Source: Armatimonadota bacterium
Lineage (GTDB): Bacteria > Armatimonadota > Fimbriimonadia > Fimbriimonadales > Fimbriimonadaceae
Assembly (NCBI GenBank): GCA_018268355.1
Contig: JAFDWR010000001.1
Location: forward strand, 91,961 to 155,960
DNA: 64,000 bases
Direction of reading: 5' to 3'
In this document: in pieces, positions 52,803-61,854 of the stretch
Layout: every line of letters begins with the position of its first letter
How positions within the stretch are numbered: position 1 is the first letter of the stretch
Notes under the pieces: model-generated
What the model was told of the DNA's origin: nothing
The model's database searches: none
Seen by the model: the letters and a program-made list of their open reading frames with translations, nothing else
Program-made: the position numbers and the translations under genes

Positions 52803-54176
52803 GTGGGGAGCATCCTTCCGCGCCGCATCGCAATTTTGGGCCTCGGGAGGAGTGGTCTCGGGGTGGCGAAGGCTGCGCTTCGTCACGGATCGCAGGTCAC
52901 CGTATTCGACCGGGCTACTGCCGAGGGCCTCTCCAAGCCAGAACTCCTCGACGAGGCGCGCGCGCTTGGAATTGAGGTGGTGCTGGGCTGGAACCCGCCC
53001 GGTGCATGGGAGCGCGAGGCCACCGGGCCGTTCTTTGACCCGGAAGCGTTCGACGTTCTTGTGACTAACCCGGCGGTCGACTCGCGGTTTGCCGTCCTTC
53101 ACCATGCCGGGATTCCCGTCTGGAGCGAGGTCGAGTTTGCAAGCCGGCTCTCCCGCGCACCGATCGCTGCGGTCACGGGCACGAACGGCAAGAGCACGAC
53201 TGCGGCGATGACCATGCTCGCCCTGCGCGCGGCGGGCGTCGATGCGGTGCTTTGCGGCAACATCTTCGGCTCCGGCTACCCCGAGCAAACCCTCACCGAG
53301 GCGGCCCTAGAATCCACGCCCGACCAGGTGCTCGTCGCCGAGGTCAGCTCGTTCCAACTCGAGTGGGTGCCGACCTTTGCGCCCCAGGCCGCCGCAATCA
53401 CCGCGATCTCCCCTGATCACCTCGACCGCTACGACCGCTTTGAGGACTACGCCCAGACCAAGCGCGACCTGTTCAAGAACCAACGCGAGGGTCAGGTCGC
53501 GATCGTGGGGCCGGACGTGGTCGCGCCCGAAGTCGATGGCCGGGCGTGGAGGTACGGGTTTCCGGGCTCAAAGGCGTGGGTCGAGGGCAGCACGATGCAC
53601 CTCGCTGGGCAGTCGTTCGACTTTTCGGGTCGCGGAAGCCTCGTGCCCCACAACCGGCTTAACGCCTGCGCGGCCTTGCTCCTCGCGCTGGGTTGCGTGC
53701 CCGATCTTGACCTTGCGGCGGCGGCAAAAGAGCTTTCCGACTTCAAGGGCATTCGCCACCGGATGGAATGGATCGGCGAGCGCGAAGGAATCGAGGTCTT
53801 CAACAACTCGATGTGTACGAACCCAGCGGCGGTGGTTTCGAGCGCGGCAACGTTCAGCGGTCGGGGTCGACATTTGATCGTGGGTGGCGCGAACAAAGAC
53901 TTAGATTTCTCGCCGCTTGCGCCGCTGCTTTTGGATTCCCAGGTTCACCTCTACCCCTTTGGTCGCGACGGTGAAAAGATCGCAGAATCTATCGGCTTTT
54001 CTGGGCCGTGTTATCGTACAATGGAAGAAGCCGCGCGGAGTGCGCTGGCAAACGCGGAGCCCGGAGAGGTCATCATGCTCTCCCCTGGTTGCGCAAGCAT
54101 GGATGCATATAGAGATTTTCGCCATCGCGGCGAGGTCTTTACGGAACTAGCTAAGGATTGGCTTACTCATGGTTAG
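52803..54176 (+). CDS. murD: UDP-MurNAc-L-alanine:D-glutamate ligase
   Basis: A 457-aa Mur ligase. Rossmann start 'IAILGLGRSGLGVAKAALRHGSQVTVFD', ATP loop 'AVTGTNGKSTTAAMTMLAL', 'AEVSSFQLEWVPTFAPQAAAITAISPDHLDRY', 'GIRHRMEWIGEREGIEVFNNSMCTNPAAV' and 'ILSPGCASMDAYRDFRHRGEVF'-type C-terminus. The usual 'D-S-K-(G/A)-T-N' reads 'NNSMCTNPAA' here, with Ser and Asn kept and Lys replaced by Met. GTG start at 52803, 3 bp after mraY. Confidence 0.93.
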   Translation: MGSILPRRIAILGLGRSGLGVAKAALRHGSQVTVFDRATAEGLSKPELLDEARALGIEVVLGWNPPGAWEREATGPFFDPEAFDVLVTNPAVDSRFAVLHHAGIPVWSEVEFASRLSRAPIAAVTGTNGKSTTAAMTMLALRAAGVDAVLCGNIFGSGYPEQTLTEAALESTPDQVLVAEVSSFQLEWVPTFAPQAAAITAISPDHLDRYDRFEDYAQTKRDLFKNQREGQVAIVGPDVVAPEVDGRAWRYGFPGSKAWVEGSTMHLAGQSFDFSGRGSLVPHNRLNACAALLLALGCVPDLDLAAAAKELSDFKGIRHRMEWIGEREGIEVFNNSMCTNPAAVVSSAATFSGRGRHLIVGGANKDLDFSPLAPLLLDSQVHLYPFGRDGEKIAESIGFSGPCYRTMEEAARSALANAEPGEVIMLSPGCASMDAYRDFRHRGEVFTELAKDWLTHG

Positions 54177-55410
54177 GCGCTTTACGATTCAGGACCCCGT
54201 TCTGTTCTTCTTGGTCCTTCTTGCCACGTTAGTGGGGATGATCTTCATCTTCGACGCGGGCTACGCACGTGCGATTGGAACCGGAAAGGCGTCGTTCGGA
54301 AGCATCCCGCCTGAGTTCCTCGCCCAGCTGAAATTCCTCATTCCCGCCGTCGGTCTTGGCCTCCTCTTCGCCAACCTCATGCCGGGAACGCTGCGCCGAT
54401 TCGCTCCTTGGTTCTGGGGCATCGGAATCGCCCTCCTCATCTTTGTCCACTTTAAGGGCACGGTGCAAAACGGTGCACGGCGATGGATGCCGCTCGGGCC
54501 GTTCACCTTCCAACCCGCCGAATTCACCAAGTTCTTCGCGATCCTGTACCTTTCGAACGTCTTCGCCGACCGCGAAGCGTGGGTTGCGCCGAAGAAGCGG
54601 ATTGCCCACTGGGCCGAATGGATGGATCGCGTGGCAATCCCGAAGCTGCAACGCTTCATGCCCGCTTTCTGGCTGCTTGTGGTCTCGTTCCTCATCGAAA
54701 AGGAGAAGGACCTTGGCACCGCCACGATCGTCTTGATGACCTCACTGATCATCTTCTTTGCCGGTCGCGTCAGCCGCTCGTCCATGATCTGGCTCTGCGG
54801 CCTTGCCCTCATGGGTGGCCTCGTCTTCGCGAAGCTCGAACCCTACCGCATGGAGCGAATCACCAACCACTTCGCCCGCTGGGAACCGAGCAATGTTGAC
54901 GACGTCGGCTACCAAACCGTCCAGTCCGAAATCGGCATGGCGAGCGGCGGTCTCTTTGGCGTCGGGCTAGGAAACGGCCGCGCCAAGCACGTGATCCCCG
55001 CACCCACCACCGACTTCATCATGGCGACGGTGGCGGAAGAAACTGGCCTCTTTGGATCGGTGTGCGTCCTGAGCATCCTCGGCGTCATCGTCTGGCGAAT
55101 GATCTGGCTCTCCCGGCGGGCACCTGATGAGTTCGGGAAGCTGGTGCTGATCGGCTCGGCGGCGTGGATCGGCGTCCAGTCGATCACCAATTACGTGATG
55201 GCGAACGCGACTGCGCCCGCGATTGGCGTGCCGCTCCCGTTCTTCAGTTCGGGCGGATCAAGCCTGATGGCGCTTTGGATGACGATGGGCGCGTGTCTCG
55301 CGGTGATGAACCCCGAGCGTGTGCATGGTCGAAACCCCAATAAGGAGGCGGCACATGCGGCTAGCGGTCAGCGGCGGCGGAACCGGCGGGCACGTCTATC
55401 CGGCGCTTGA
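54169..55410 (+). CDS. ftsW: SEDS peptidoglycan polymerase FtsW
   Basis: A 413-aa polytopic SEDS protein that polymerises lipid II at the septum with FtsI. Visible: 'GARRWMPLGPFTFQPAEFTKFFAILYLSNVFADRE', 'EKEKDLGTATIVLMTSLIIFFAGRV', 'GYQTVQSEIGMASGGLFGVGLGNGRAKHVIPAPTTDFIMATVAEETGL', 'NATAPAIGVPLPFFSSGGSSLMALWMTMG'. The catalytic Asp lies in the 'PTTDFIMATVAEE' loop region. 8-bp overlap with murD; its last 18 codons (basic, 'SGQRRRNRRARLSGA') overlap murG. Confidence 0.94.
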   Translation: MVRRFTIQDPVLFFLVLLATLVGMIFIFDAGYARAIGTGKASFGSIPPEFLAQLKFLIPAVGLGLLFANLMPGTLRRFAPWFWGIGIALLIFVHFKGTVQNGARRWMPLGPFTFQPAEFTKFFAILYLSNVFADREAWVAPKKRIAHWAEWMDRVAIPKLQRFMPAFWLLVVSFLIEKEKDLGTATIVLMTSLIIFFAGRVSRSSMIWLCGLALMGGLVFAKLEPYRMERITNHFARWEPSNVDDVGYQTVQSEIGMASGGLFGVGLGNGRAKHVIPAPTTDFIMATVAEETGLFGSVCVLSILGVIVWRMIWLSRRAPDEFGKLVLIGSAAWIGVQSITNYVMANATAPAIGVPLPFFSSGGSSLMALWMTMGACLAVMNPERVHGRNPNKEAAHAASGQRRRNRRARLSGA

Positions 55411-56413
55411 GATCGCGCGGCATGCGATCAGCCTCGGGGACGAAGTCTTCTACCTTGGTAGTCATCGGGGCCAAGAGGGCGCAGCCTGTCAGGCCGCAGG
55501 GATTCCGTTTCAGGCCTATCCCGCCGAACCCCTTTGGTCGCTGAAGACCCCGCAGGGCTGGAAGGCGGCGATGAAGCTGCTCCAGTCGGTCGGGATGGCG
55601 AAGACCTACCTTCGATCGGCAAAGCCCCAAGCCTTACTTTCGACCGGCGGCTACTCGTCGGCCCCTGCGCTGGCGGCGGCACGCCGCCTCGGCATCCCGT
55701 TCGTGATCTACGAAGCGAATTCGGCACCGGGCCGGACCCACCGAATGTTCGCCCGCGACGCGAGGGCGTTTTGCACCCTTTTCAAGTCCACCTCAACTCG
55801 ATTGCCGAACGTTCGGACCATCCGCACCGGCGCCCCGATCCGAAAGGCGCTCCGCGAGGCGGCCAAAGACCTCCATCCCGATGGCCTTGTCCTCGTGGTG
55901 GGCGGCTCTCAAGGAAGCGCATTCCTCAATGAGCGGGTCCCCGAGCTTCGTGACCACGTCGAAGGCGGTCGGTTTCTCCATGCCTTTGGCAAGAAGAACT
56001 TCACCGCCGAGATTGCCGAGCAGAGCAACGCGGAGTACGAACGGGTCGCCTACCTTGAATCCGAAGCCATCACCAAGGCCTATCAGTCGGCGTCGGTCGT
56101 GATTGCACGTTCGGGTGGAACCCTCGCCGAATTGGCCCTCTTTCGCACCCCGAGCGTGCTTGTTCCGCTGCCGACGTCGGCGGACGGACACCAGCGGCAC
56201 AACGCCGAGGAGTTCTTCTCAATGGGGGCGGCCACCCTCATCGATCAATCGTCGTGGTCGGCCGAAGCTGCCGCCGCAGCAGTGAACCGATGGCTCCAAG
56301 ACGGCGATGCTCGTGGCATGGCACAAAGTGCGCTTGCAGAGTGGGATATTCCCGACGCGACCGAGCGCGTTTACGAACAACTCGCCACGAAAAGTGCCCC
56401 GCGTCTGTCTTAA
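55355..56413 (+). CDS. murG: UDP-GlcNAc:lipid I GlcNAc transferase
   Basis: A 352-aa GT28 enzyme making lipid II on the inner membrane face. 'AVSGGGTGGHVYPALEIAR' is the first Gly-rich loop; 'LSTGGYSSAPALAAARRLGIPFVIYEANSAPGRT', 'LVVGGSQGSAFLNERV' and 'VVIARSGGTLAELALFRTPSVLVPLPTSADGHQRHNAEEF' complete the donor and acceptor sites. The ATG at 55355 is fixed by an AAGGAGG site and gives a 56-bp overlap with ftsW. Confidence 0.95.
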   Translation: MRLAVSGGGTGGHVYPALEIARHAISLGDEVFYLGSHRGQEGAACQAAGIPFQAYPAEPLWSLKTPQGWKAAMKLLQSVGMAKTYLRSAKPQALLSTGGYSSAPALAAARRLGIPFVIYEANSAPGRTHRMFARDARAFCTLFKSTSTRLPNVRTIRTGAPIRKALREAAKDLHPDGLVLVVGGSQGSAFLNERVPELRDHVEGGRFLHAFGKKNFTAEIAEQSNAEYERVAYLESEAITKAYQSASVVIARSGGTLAELALFRTPSVLVPLPTSADGHQRHNAEEFFSMGAATLIDQSSWSAEAAAAAVNRWLQDGDARGMAQSALAEWDIPDATERVYEQLATKSAPRLS

Positions 56414-56429
56414 TTGATGAGCAAGAATC

Positions 56430-58778
56430 ATGCGCCGTCAAGAAGAGATCCAGCAGGCATTCGCGGACACTGAGGAACTCGTTTCCCAGGTCTATTTCTG
56501 CTTGATCGGCATCGGTGGGGCAGGGATGAGCGCGATCGCGCGCATGCTCCACTTTCGAGGCTACACGGTTTGCGGCGCGGACCTCGTGGAATCAGGCGAA
56601 GTGCTTGCCCTTCGCGAGCTTGGCATCGAGGTCCAAACCGGCCATTCCCCCGACCTGATCAAAGCGGGGATGGCCGTCGTCTTGAGCGACGCGATTGACC
56701 TTGACACCAGCCCCGAATTTGCCCGCGCGAAGGAGCTTGGTCTCAACTGCTTCCGCCGAACCCAGGTGCTCGGCTGGCTGCTCCAGGACCGCAAGGTCAT
56801 CGCCGTGACCGGCACCCATGGCAAGACCACCACGACCGGCATGATCGGCGCGGGCCTTCAGAGCGCGGGGGCAAGTCCGCTCATCGTGGTCGGGGCGAGC
56901 GTGCCGCAGTTTGGCGGCCAGGTCGTCGAGGGTCCGGGCGAGTGGGCGGTCGTTGAGGCGTGTGAGGCCTACAACGGCTTTCACGACCTCAAGCCCCAGA
57001 TCGTCGTTCTCACCAACTTGGAGCTTGACCACGCCGACTTTCACGGCAACTATGAGCGGCTACGGGAGTCGGTCGTGCAGTTCGTCGACACCCTTCCCGC
57101 CGACGGCTGGCTGGTCTATTGCAGCGAAGATCGTGGCGCGAGCGAGGTGGCCGAACTCTCGAACGTCCGGGCAATGCCGTATGGCATCAGCGCGTCTTGG
57201 GTTCGCCAAAGCTTCAACATCATGGGGCAGCCCGCTCCTGACCTAGGCGACCTACCCTCGTTCGATGAGAACGACCTCCACATGCCCGGCATCCACAACA
57301 AGCTGAACGCGGCGGGGGCGATCATGGCGGTCATGCTATCGGGCTACGACGTCGAGCGCGGCGCGGAAGGCATCCTGCGATTTGAGGGTGCGGAGCGGCG
57401 ACTTCAGGTCATTCACGACGACGAGGTCACCGTGGTCGACGACTACGCGCACCACCCCACCGAGGTCCAGGCCAGTCTCTCTGCCTTGCGCACCAAGTTC
57501 GCGGGCCGCAAGATCAGGGTCGTTTTCCAGCCCCACCTTTATTCCCGCACCGCGCCCCTTGTGGCCGACTTTGCGGAAGCACTGTCGCTCGCCGATGAGG
57601 TCGTCCTGACCGACATTTATCCCGCCCGCGAGGACCCGATGCCGGGAATGAGCTCGGCGCTCATCGCGGAAAAGGTCATCAAGCCCTGCCGCTACGTTCC
57701 AAATCGACACCTGCTTCCGCGTCTCGTCGCCGGTTGGACCTCGAAGGGCGACGTGGTGGTCGGAATGGGGGCGGGCAACATCTCTGAGTTTGCTCCCGCG
57801 CTCATCGAAGAGCTCGACCGCAAGAGCGCGAAGAGTTACCGCGTTGCCGTCGTCTTCGGCGGCGATAGCGCGGAGCGCGAGGTCTCGATTCACACCGGCC
57901 GCTATGTCGCCGACGCCCTCGAGCGGCTTGGCCACACGCCGGTGATGGTTGATGTCTCGAACTTGCTCCTCTCGGATGGCGACCTGAGCGTCTTCACCGG
58001 CGCGGGCCGCCCCGAAGTTGCTTTCCTCGCCGTCCACGGCACCCACGCCGAAGATGGCGCGATCCAGGGGCTATTCGAGCTGCTTTCGATCCCCTACGTC
58101 GGTTCTGGCATCCAGGCGAGCGCGCTCGCGATGGACAAGGCACTGACGAAGACGATCCTGCGCGACCGCGGCTTGCCATTCGTCGAGAGCACCTTGGTGA
58201 CCCGTAAGACGCCCCGTCCAGTCCCGATCGAGCCCTGGCGACCGGTCGTCGTCAAGCCCAACGCGCAAGGTTCCACGGTCGGACTTAGCTTCGTCAAGAC
58301 GCCCGAGCAGCTTGAGCACTCGCTCGACGTCGCCCTCGCCTACGACGATGCCGCCCTTGTCGAAGATTGGGTCACCGGCATGGAGATTTCGGTCCCGGTG
58401 CTCGGAGGACGCGCGCTCACTCCGGTGGAGATCTGCCCGGTTTCGGGGATGTACGACTTTGCGAACAAATACACGCCGGGAGCGACCGAAGAGATTGCGC
58501 CTGCCCGGTTGCCGCAGGCGGTGCTCGATCAGGTTTGCGACATCGCGGTGCGGGCCCATCAAGCGCTCGGCTGCGAAGGGGCGACCCGCACCGACATGAT
58601 CGTCCAGGACCCGCAAGGCAACGCCCGGCCGATCGTGCTTGAGGTGAACACCCTGCCGGGAATGACGGGGACTTCGCTGTTCCCGAGGGGCGCGGCGGCA
58701 TCGGGCATGACGTTCGACGAGGTTGTGGGATGGTTGGTCGAGGACGCTCGGAGGAGATATGCCGAAAAGACGTCGTAG
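56430..58778 (+). CDS. murC: MurC-Ddl fusion: UDP-MurNAc:L-Ala ligase joined to D-Ala-D-Ala ligase
   Basis: A 782-aa bifunctional protein. Residues 1 to about 465 are MurC: 'VYFCLIGIGGAGMSAIARML', ATP loop 'AVTGTHGKTTTTGMIG' (about 126-140), 'VEACEAYNGFHDLKPQIVVLTNLELDHADF' and 'VDDYAHHPTEVQASL'. Residues about 468-782 are Ddl: 'VAVVFGGDSAEREVSIHTG', 'AVHGTHAEDGAIQGLFELLSIPYVGSGIQASALAMDK', 'PVVVKPNAQGSTVGLS' (ATP-grasp) and 'EVNTLPGMTGTSLFP' (metal site). It makes UDP-MurNAc-L-Ala and D-Ala-D-Ala, the first and last parts of the stem. murB, usually beside murC, is missing. Such fusions are known in Chlamydiae. Confidence 0.95.
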   Translation: MRRQEEIQQAFADTEELVSQVYFCLIGIGGAGMSAIARMLHFRGYTVCGADLVESGEVLALRELGIEVQTGHSPDLIKAGMAVVLSDAIDLDTSPEFARAKELGLNCFRRTQVLGWLLQDRKVIAVTGTHGKTTTTGMIGAGLQSAGASPLIVVGASVPQFGGQVVEGPGEWAVVEACEAYNGFHDLKPQIVVLTNLELDHADFHGNYERLRESVVQFVDTLPADGWLVYCSEDRGASEVAELSNVRAMPYGISASWVRQSFNIMGQPAPDLGDLPSFDENDLHMPGIHNKLNAAGAIMAVMLSGYDVERGAEGILRFEGAERRLQVIHDDEVTVVDDYAHHPTEVQASLSALRTKFAGRKIRVVFQPHLYSRTAPLVADFAEALSLADEVVLTDIYPAREDPMPGMSSALIAEKVIKPCRYVPNRHLLPRLVAGWTSKGDVVVGMGAGNISEFAPALIEELDRKSAKSYRVAVVFGGDSAEREVSIHTGRYVADALERLGHTPVMVDVSNLLLSDGDLSVFTGAGRPEVAFLAVHGTHAEDGAIQGLFELLSIPYVGSGIQASALAMDKALTKTILRDRGLPFVESTLVTRKTPRPVPIEPWRPVVVKPNAQGSTVGLSFVKTPEQLEHSLDVALAYDDAALVEDWVTGMEISVPVLGGRALTPVEICPVSGMYDFANKYTPGATEEIAPARLPQAVLDQVCDIAVRAHQALGCEGATRTDMIVQDPQGNARPIVLEVNTLPGMTGTSLFPRGAAASGMTFDEVVGWLVEDARRRYAEKTS

Positions 58779-59496
58779 GCGGCGCGTAGCCCTGAATTGG
58801 GGGCCGATTCTCTTCCTTGCGAGCGTCGCCAACATCACGGCGGGGCTCTTCTTTAGTCCGCTGACCGCGATCCGCAAGGTCCGAGTGGTTGGGGCTTCGC
58901 CCAGCGACCAGGCGCGAATCCAAACGATCCTCGATGACGAGCGTGGCAAGCCCGCGGTCCAAGTTTCGCCGAGACTAGTCGAAACTCGCGCCTTGGAGGC
59001 GAGCGAAGTTCGCACCGCCCAGTTCGGCCGCAACCTCTTTGGTCATGCCGAGCTGACAATCTCGCTTCGGCGGCCCGTGGCGACGGTGAACGGTGCTCCG
59101 GGGATGGCGATGGACCCGACCGGCAACCTCTTTTCGACCAAAGCCGACCTTTCCGCGCTGCCGTCGGTCTATCCGCCCCAAGGCGACGATTGGAAGCTCG
59201 AATGCGCCCTTGTCGGCACCTGGGCGAGGGGGCGAATGGCCGAATTGAGCGAAAGCCTTAAGACGACCTTCCAAAACGACGCGCTTACCCTACACGACGA
59301 CCCCAGTTCCGGCGTATTCTTTACGATAGGAGACCGCGTCCGAGTGATTCTTGGTGACTGGTCCGACCTGCAAGTGAAGTTGCGCACCCTTCGGGGCCTC
59401 CTCAGCAAAGATGGAGAGCTCCTCAATGAAAGTTCTGAGATCAACCTCACGGCACCGGACCATCCGACCAGAATCAAGAGGACGGACACGCCGTGA
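58759..59496 (+). CDS. ftsQ: FtsQ/DivIB-type cell division protein
   Basis: A 245-aa bitopic protein: very basic start (MPKRRRRRRV), one membrane helix about 14-33 ('GPILFLASVANITAGLFFS'), and a POTRA domain beginning 'LTAIRKVRVVGASPSDQARIQTIL'. A beta domain follows ('AELTISLRRPVATVNGAPGMAMDPTGNLFST'). Position after murC/ddl and topology identify FtsQ, the scaffold of the FtsQLB complex. ATG 58759 has AGGAGAT just upstream and gives a 20-bp overlap with murC/ddl. Confidence 0.87.
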   Translation: MPKRRRRRRVALNWGPILFLASVANITAGLFFSPLTAIRKVRVVGASPSDQARIQTILDDERGKPAVQVSPRLVETRALEASEVRTAQFGRNLFGHAELTISLRRPVATVNGAPGMAMDPTGNLFSTKADLSALPSVYPPQGDDWKLECALVGTWARGRMAELSESLKTTFQNDALTLHDDPSSGVFFTIGDRVRVILGDWSDLQVKLRTLRGLLSKDGELLNESSEINLTAPDHPTRIKRTDTP

Positions 59497-60245
59497 ACAT
59501 CTTTTCGAACCAATACCGACAAAACAAGAACTGGCTCTGGTCCATGAGCCTCATGTCGGCGCTGCTCGGTTTCATGATGATGATGGCGTGGGTGACGCGC
59601 GAAAGCCGCACCACCCGCATTGACAGCACCGACGCCGACCAGCAGAACCGAGTGCTTAAGGGCTCGATTGACATCCAGGAGCAGTACCTGAAGGTCAGCG
59701 AAGAAGTGAAGCGACTTCGCGCGGACAAGACGAAGCTGGAAGAAGCGCTCGCCAAGAACGACAACGGCTCGAAGACGCTCAACGACTCGCTCCAAGAAGC
59801 GAAGATGCTCGCCTGTCTCACCGAGCTGGAGGGCCCCGGCCTTGTCGTCACCCTTCGCGATAGCCAGAAGCCGACCGCGATCCCGAGCGACGCTGCCATC
59901 CACGACCTCGACGTCCTTCGAACGGTCAACGAGCTCTGGAATGCAGGCGCAGAAGGGATTGCCGTGAATGGCCAGCGCGTGACGACGAATTCGAGCATTC
60001 GCTGCGTCGGCAGCACGATCCTCGTCAACGACATCAAGATCGCACCGCCCGTGCGCATCGAGGCGATTGGCGACGGCAAGACCCTCAGCGGCGCGATGAG
60101 CCTTCCCGAAGGCGTTCTTGACGTCATGCGACGGCTCGACCCCGCGATGGTCAACATTGAACTCGCCGAGAAGCTCCGCCTACCCGCCTTCGCGGGAAGC
60201 ACGACCCGCAAGTGGGGAACCGTGCCGAAGGAGACTCCGAAGTGA
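59493..60245 (+). CDS. DUF881 family protein (YlxW/YlxX-like)
   Basis: A 250-aa bitopic protein. Membrane helix about 16-34 ('SMSLMSALLGFMMMMAWVT'), coiled coil about 45-100 ('EEVKRLRADKTKLEEALAKN'), then the DUF881 domain ('LEGPGLVVTLRDSQKP', 'DLDVLRTVNELWNAGAEGIAVNGQRVTTNSSIRCVGSTILVN'). Found beside division genes in Firmicutes and Actinobacteria; role in division is suspected but not defined. GTG start overlaps the ftsQ stop (GTGA). Confidence 0.9.
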   Translation: MNIFSNQYRQNKNWLWSMSLMSALLGFMMMMAWVTRESRTTRIDSTDADQQNRVLKGSIDIQEQYLKVSEEVKRLRADKTKLEEALAKNDNGSKTLNDSLQEAKMLACLTELEGPGLVVTLRDSQKPTAIPSDAAIHDLDVLRTVNELWNAGAEGIAVNGQRVTTNSSIRCVGSTILVNDIKIAPPVRIEAIGDGKTLSGAMSLPEGVLDVMRRLDPAMVNIELAEKLRLPAFAGSTTRKWGTVPKETPK

Positions 60246-60646
60246 TCCTTGTCCCGTTCATTTCGCTCTTCCTCGGCGTGCTCGGCGCGTTTTTTCTCGT
60301 CGGGCCGATCAAGGGCGAAGCGGGCCAATACCTCGCGGTGGCGTGTCTTGCCGGACTCGACACGATCCTCGGCGGCATTCGGAGTTTGCAGGAAGGGAAG
60401 TTTAGCAACGACGTCTTTGTCACTGGCTTTTTCTCCAACGTCATCATTGCCTTCTCCTTGGCTTGGCTCGGCGACAAGATCTTTTTGAACCTCTTTCAGG
60501 TCGTTGCTCTTGTCCTTGGAGCACGAATTTTCACCAACCTCAGCCTCATTCGGCGAATCCTTCTCACGAAGTGGCATGACGCGCGCGAGCGAAAACGGTT
60601 AGAATCTCTGGCGAGCCAACCGCAAGCAGAGACTAGTCGTTCATGA
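60242..60646 (+). CDS. sbp: Small basic protein (DUF1290), SbpA-type
   Basis: A 134-aa membrane protein with three helices ('ILVPFISLFLGVLGAFFLVG', 'YLAVACLAGLDTILGGIRSL', 'VIIAFSLAWLGDKIFLNLFQVVALVLGARIF') and a basic C-terminal tail. The 'ACLAGLDTILGGIRSLQEGKFSNDVFVTGFFSN' block is the signature of DUF1290, encoded next to DUF881 genes in dcw clusters of Gram-positive bacteria. Function unknown. GTG start overlaps the DUF881 stop (GTGA). Confidence 0.9.
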   Translation: MILVPFISLFLGVLGAFFLVGPIKGEAGQYLAVACLAGLDTILGGIRSLQEGKFSNDVFVTGFFSNVIIAFSLAWLGDKIFLNLFQVVALVLGARIFTNLSLIRRILLTKWHDARERKRLESLASQPQAETSRS

Positions 60647-61854
60647 AACCTGTCTTCGTCCTCGATATCGGCACCTCCAAGGTCGTTTGCCTTGCTGCCT
60701 CGCTGAGCGAAAAGGGCCCCATGAAGGTCCAAGCGATCGGCATTGCGACGAGCAAGGGCGTGAAGCGAGGAGCGATTGTCGACCTCGCCGAAGTTTCGGG
60801 CGCGATTCAGCTTGCGATTCAACGCGTGGAGTCCGACCTCGGACAAAAGGTGACCGACCTCCTCGTGAACGTCGGCGGCACTGAAGTGGAAGGGACGGTG
60901 GGCCAAGGCCTCGTTCCAATCTTCCCCCGCTCGCGCTCGATCACCCGCGAAGACGTCCTCCAGGTGATCAATCACAGCCGCCAGATCATGCTCCCGCCGG
61001 ACCGCGAGATGGTCCAATCGATCCCGCGCGAGTTCCGCATCGACGGTCAGCGCGGCATCCAAAAGCCGATTGGGATGAACGGCTCGCGGCTTGAGGTTTC
61101 CACCTTCATCGTCACGTCGCCGATGAGCCTCGTCCAGAACCTGGAAAGCGCGATCGGAACGACGGGCGGACGCATCGACCAGTTTTGCCTCGGTGGCCTA
61201 GCGAGCGCGCTCGGCGTCGCCACCGAAGAAGAGATCGAGAGCGGCGTCGTCGTTCTAGACATCGGGGCCGGAAAGACGGACCTCGTGGTGCTCTCGGGTG
61301 GATCGATCAACTACGCGGCCACGCTGCCGATTGGCGCGGGCCACGTCACCTCGGACCTCAGCAAGCTCCTCAAGGCATCGCCCGACGAAGCAGAGCGGCT
61401 GAAGATTCGCCACGGCATCGCCCAAGCGAAAGGCGTCCGCGAGGATGAGTCGGTCGATGTGGTTCAGCTCGGCCAAACCACGCCGCGACCCCTCCAACGC
61501 CGCGTGCTCTGCGAGATCATCGAGAGCCGCATGCGTGAAATCGCGACAATGACTTGGCAGCATGTGGAGCGGAGCGGAATGGTTGGAATGCTTCCGGGCG
61601 GGCTTGTGCTCACCGGGGGTGGCTCGCGACTTCCCGCTACCGACGAGCTTTTTGCTGACACCGTGCGCCACCTGCGGGTTCGCCAGACCGAACCGAGCGA
61701 GAAGGCCGCGCGAGATGCGGTGGGCCTTGCTTGTGCGCTGGGGCTTGCCCGCTATGGCCTCCAGTGCCAAGAGGACGAACTCATTCCTGCCTCCGGGGGC
61801 ACCGGTTGGAAGGAAAAAGTTCGTACCTTCTGGTCACTGATGTCGGGTCGCTAA
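60643..61854 (+). CDS. ftsA: Cell division protein FtsA
   Basis: A 403-aa actin-like ATPase that anchors the Z ring. 'VLDIGTSKVVCLAAS' (phosphate 1), 'GVKRGAIVDLAEVSGAIQLAIQRVE', 'VVLDIGAGKTDLVVLSGGSINYAATLPIGAGHVTSDLSKLL' (phosphate 2 and 1C domain area), 'GLVLTGGGSRLPATDEL' (adenosine), and a C-terminal amphipathic helix 'GWKEKVRTFWSLMSG' that binds the membrane. Last gene of the cluster; ftsZ does not follow. Its TAA interlocks with the SPFH gene's stop (CTAA at 61851-61854). Confidence 0.95.
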   Translation: MKPVFVLDIGTSKVVCLAASLSEKGPMKVQAIGIATSKGVKRGAIVDLAEVSGAIQLAIQRVESDLGQKVTDLLVNVGGTEVEGTVGQGLVPIFPRSRSITREDVLQVINHSRQIMLPPDREMVQSIPREFRIDGQRGIQKPIGMNGSRLEVSTFIVTSPMSLVQNLESAIGTTGGRIDQFCLGGLASALGVATEEEIESGVVVLDIGAGKTDLVVLSGGSINYAATLPIGAGHVTSDLSKLLKASPDEAERLKIRHGIAQAKGVREDESVDVVQLGQTTPRPLQRRVLCEIIESRMREIATMTWQHVERSGMVGMLPGGLVLTGGGSRLPATDELFADTVRHLRVRQTEPSEKAARDAVGLACALGLARYGLQCQEDELIPASGGTGWKEKVRTFWSLMSGR

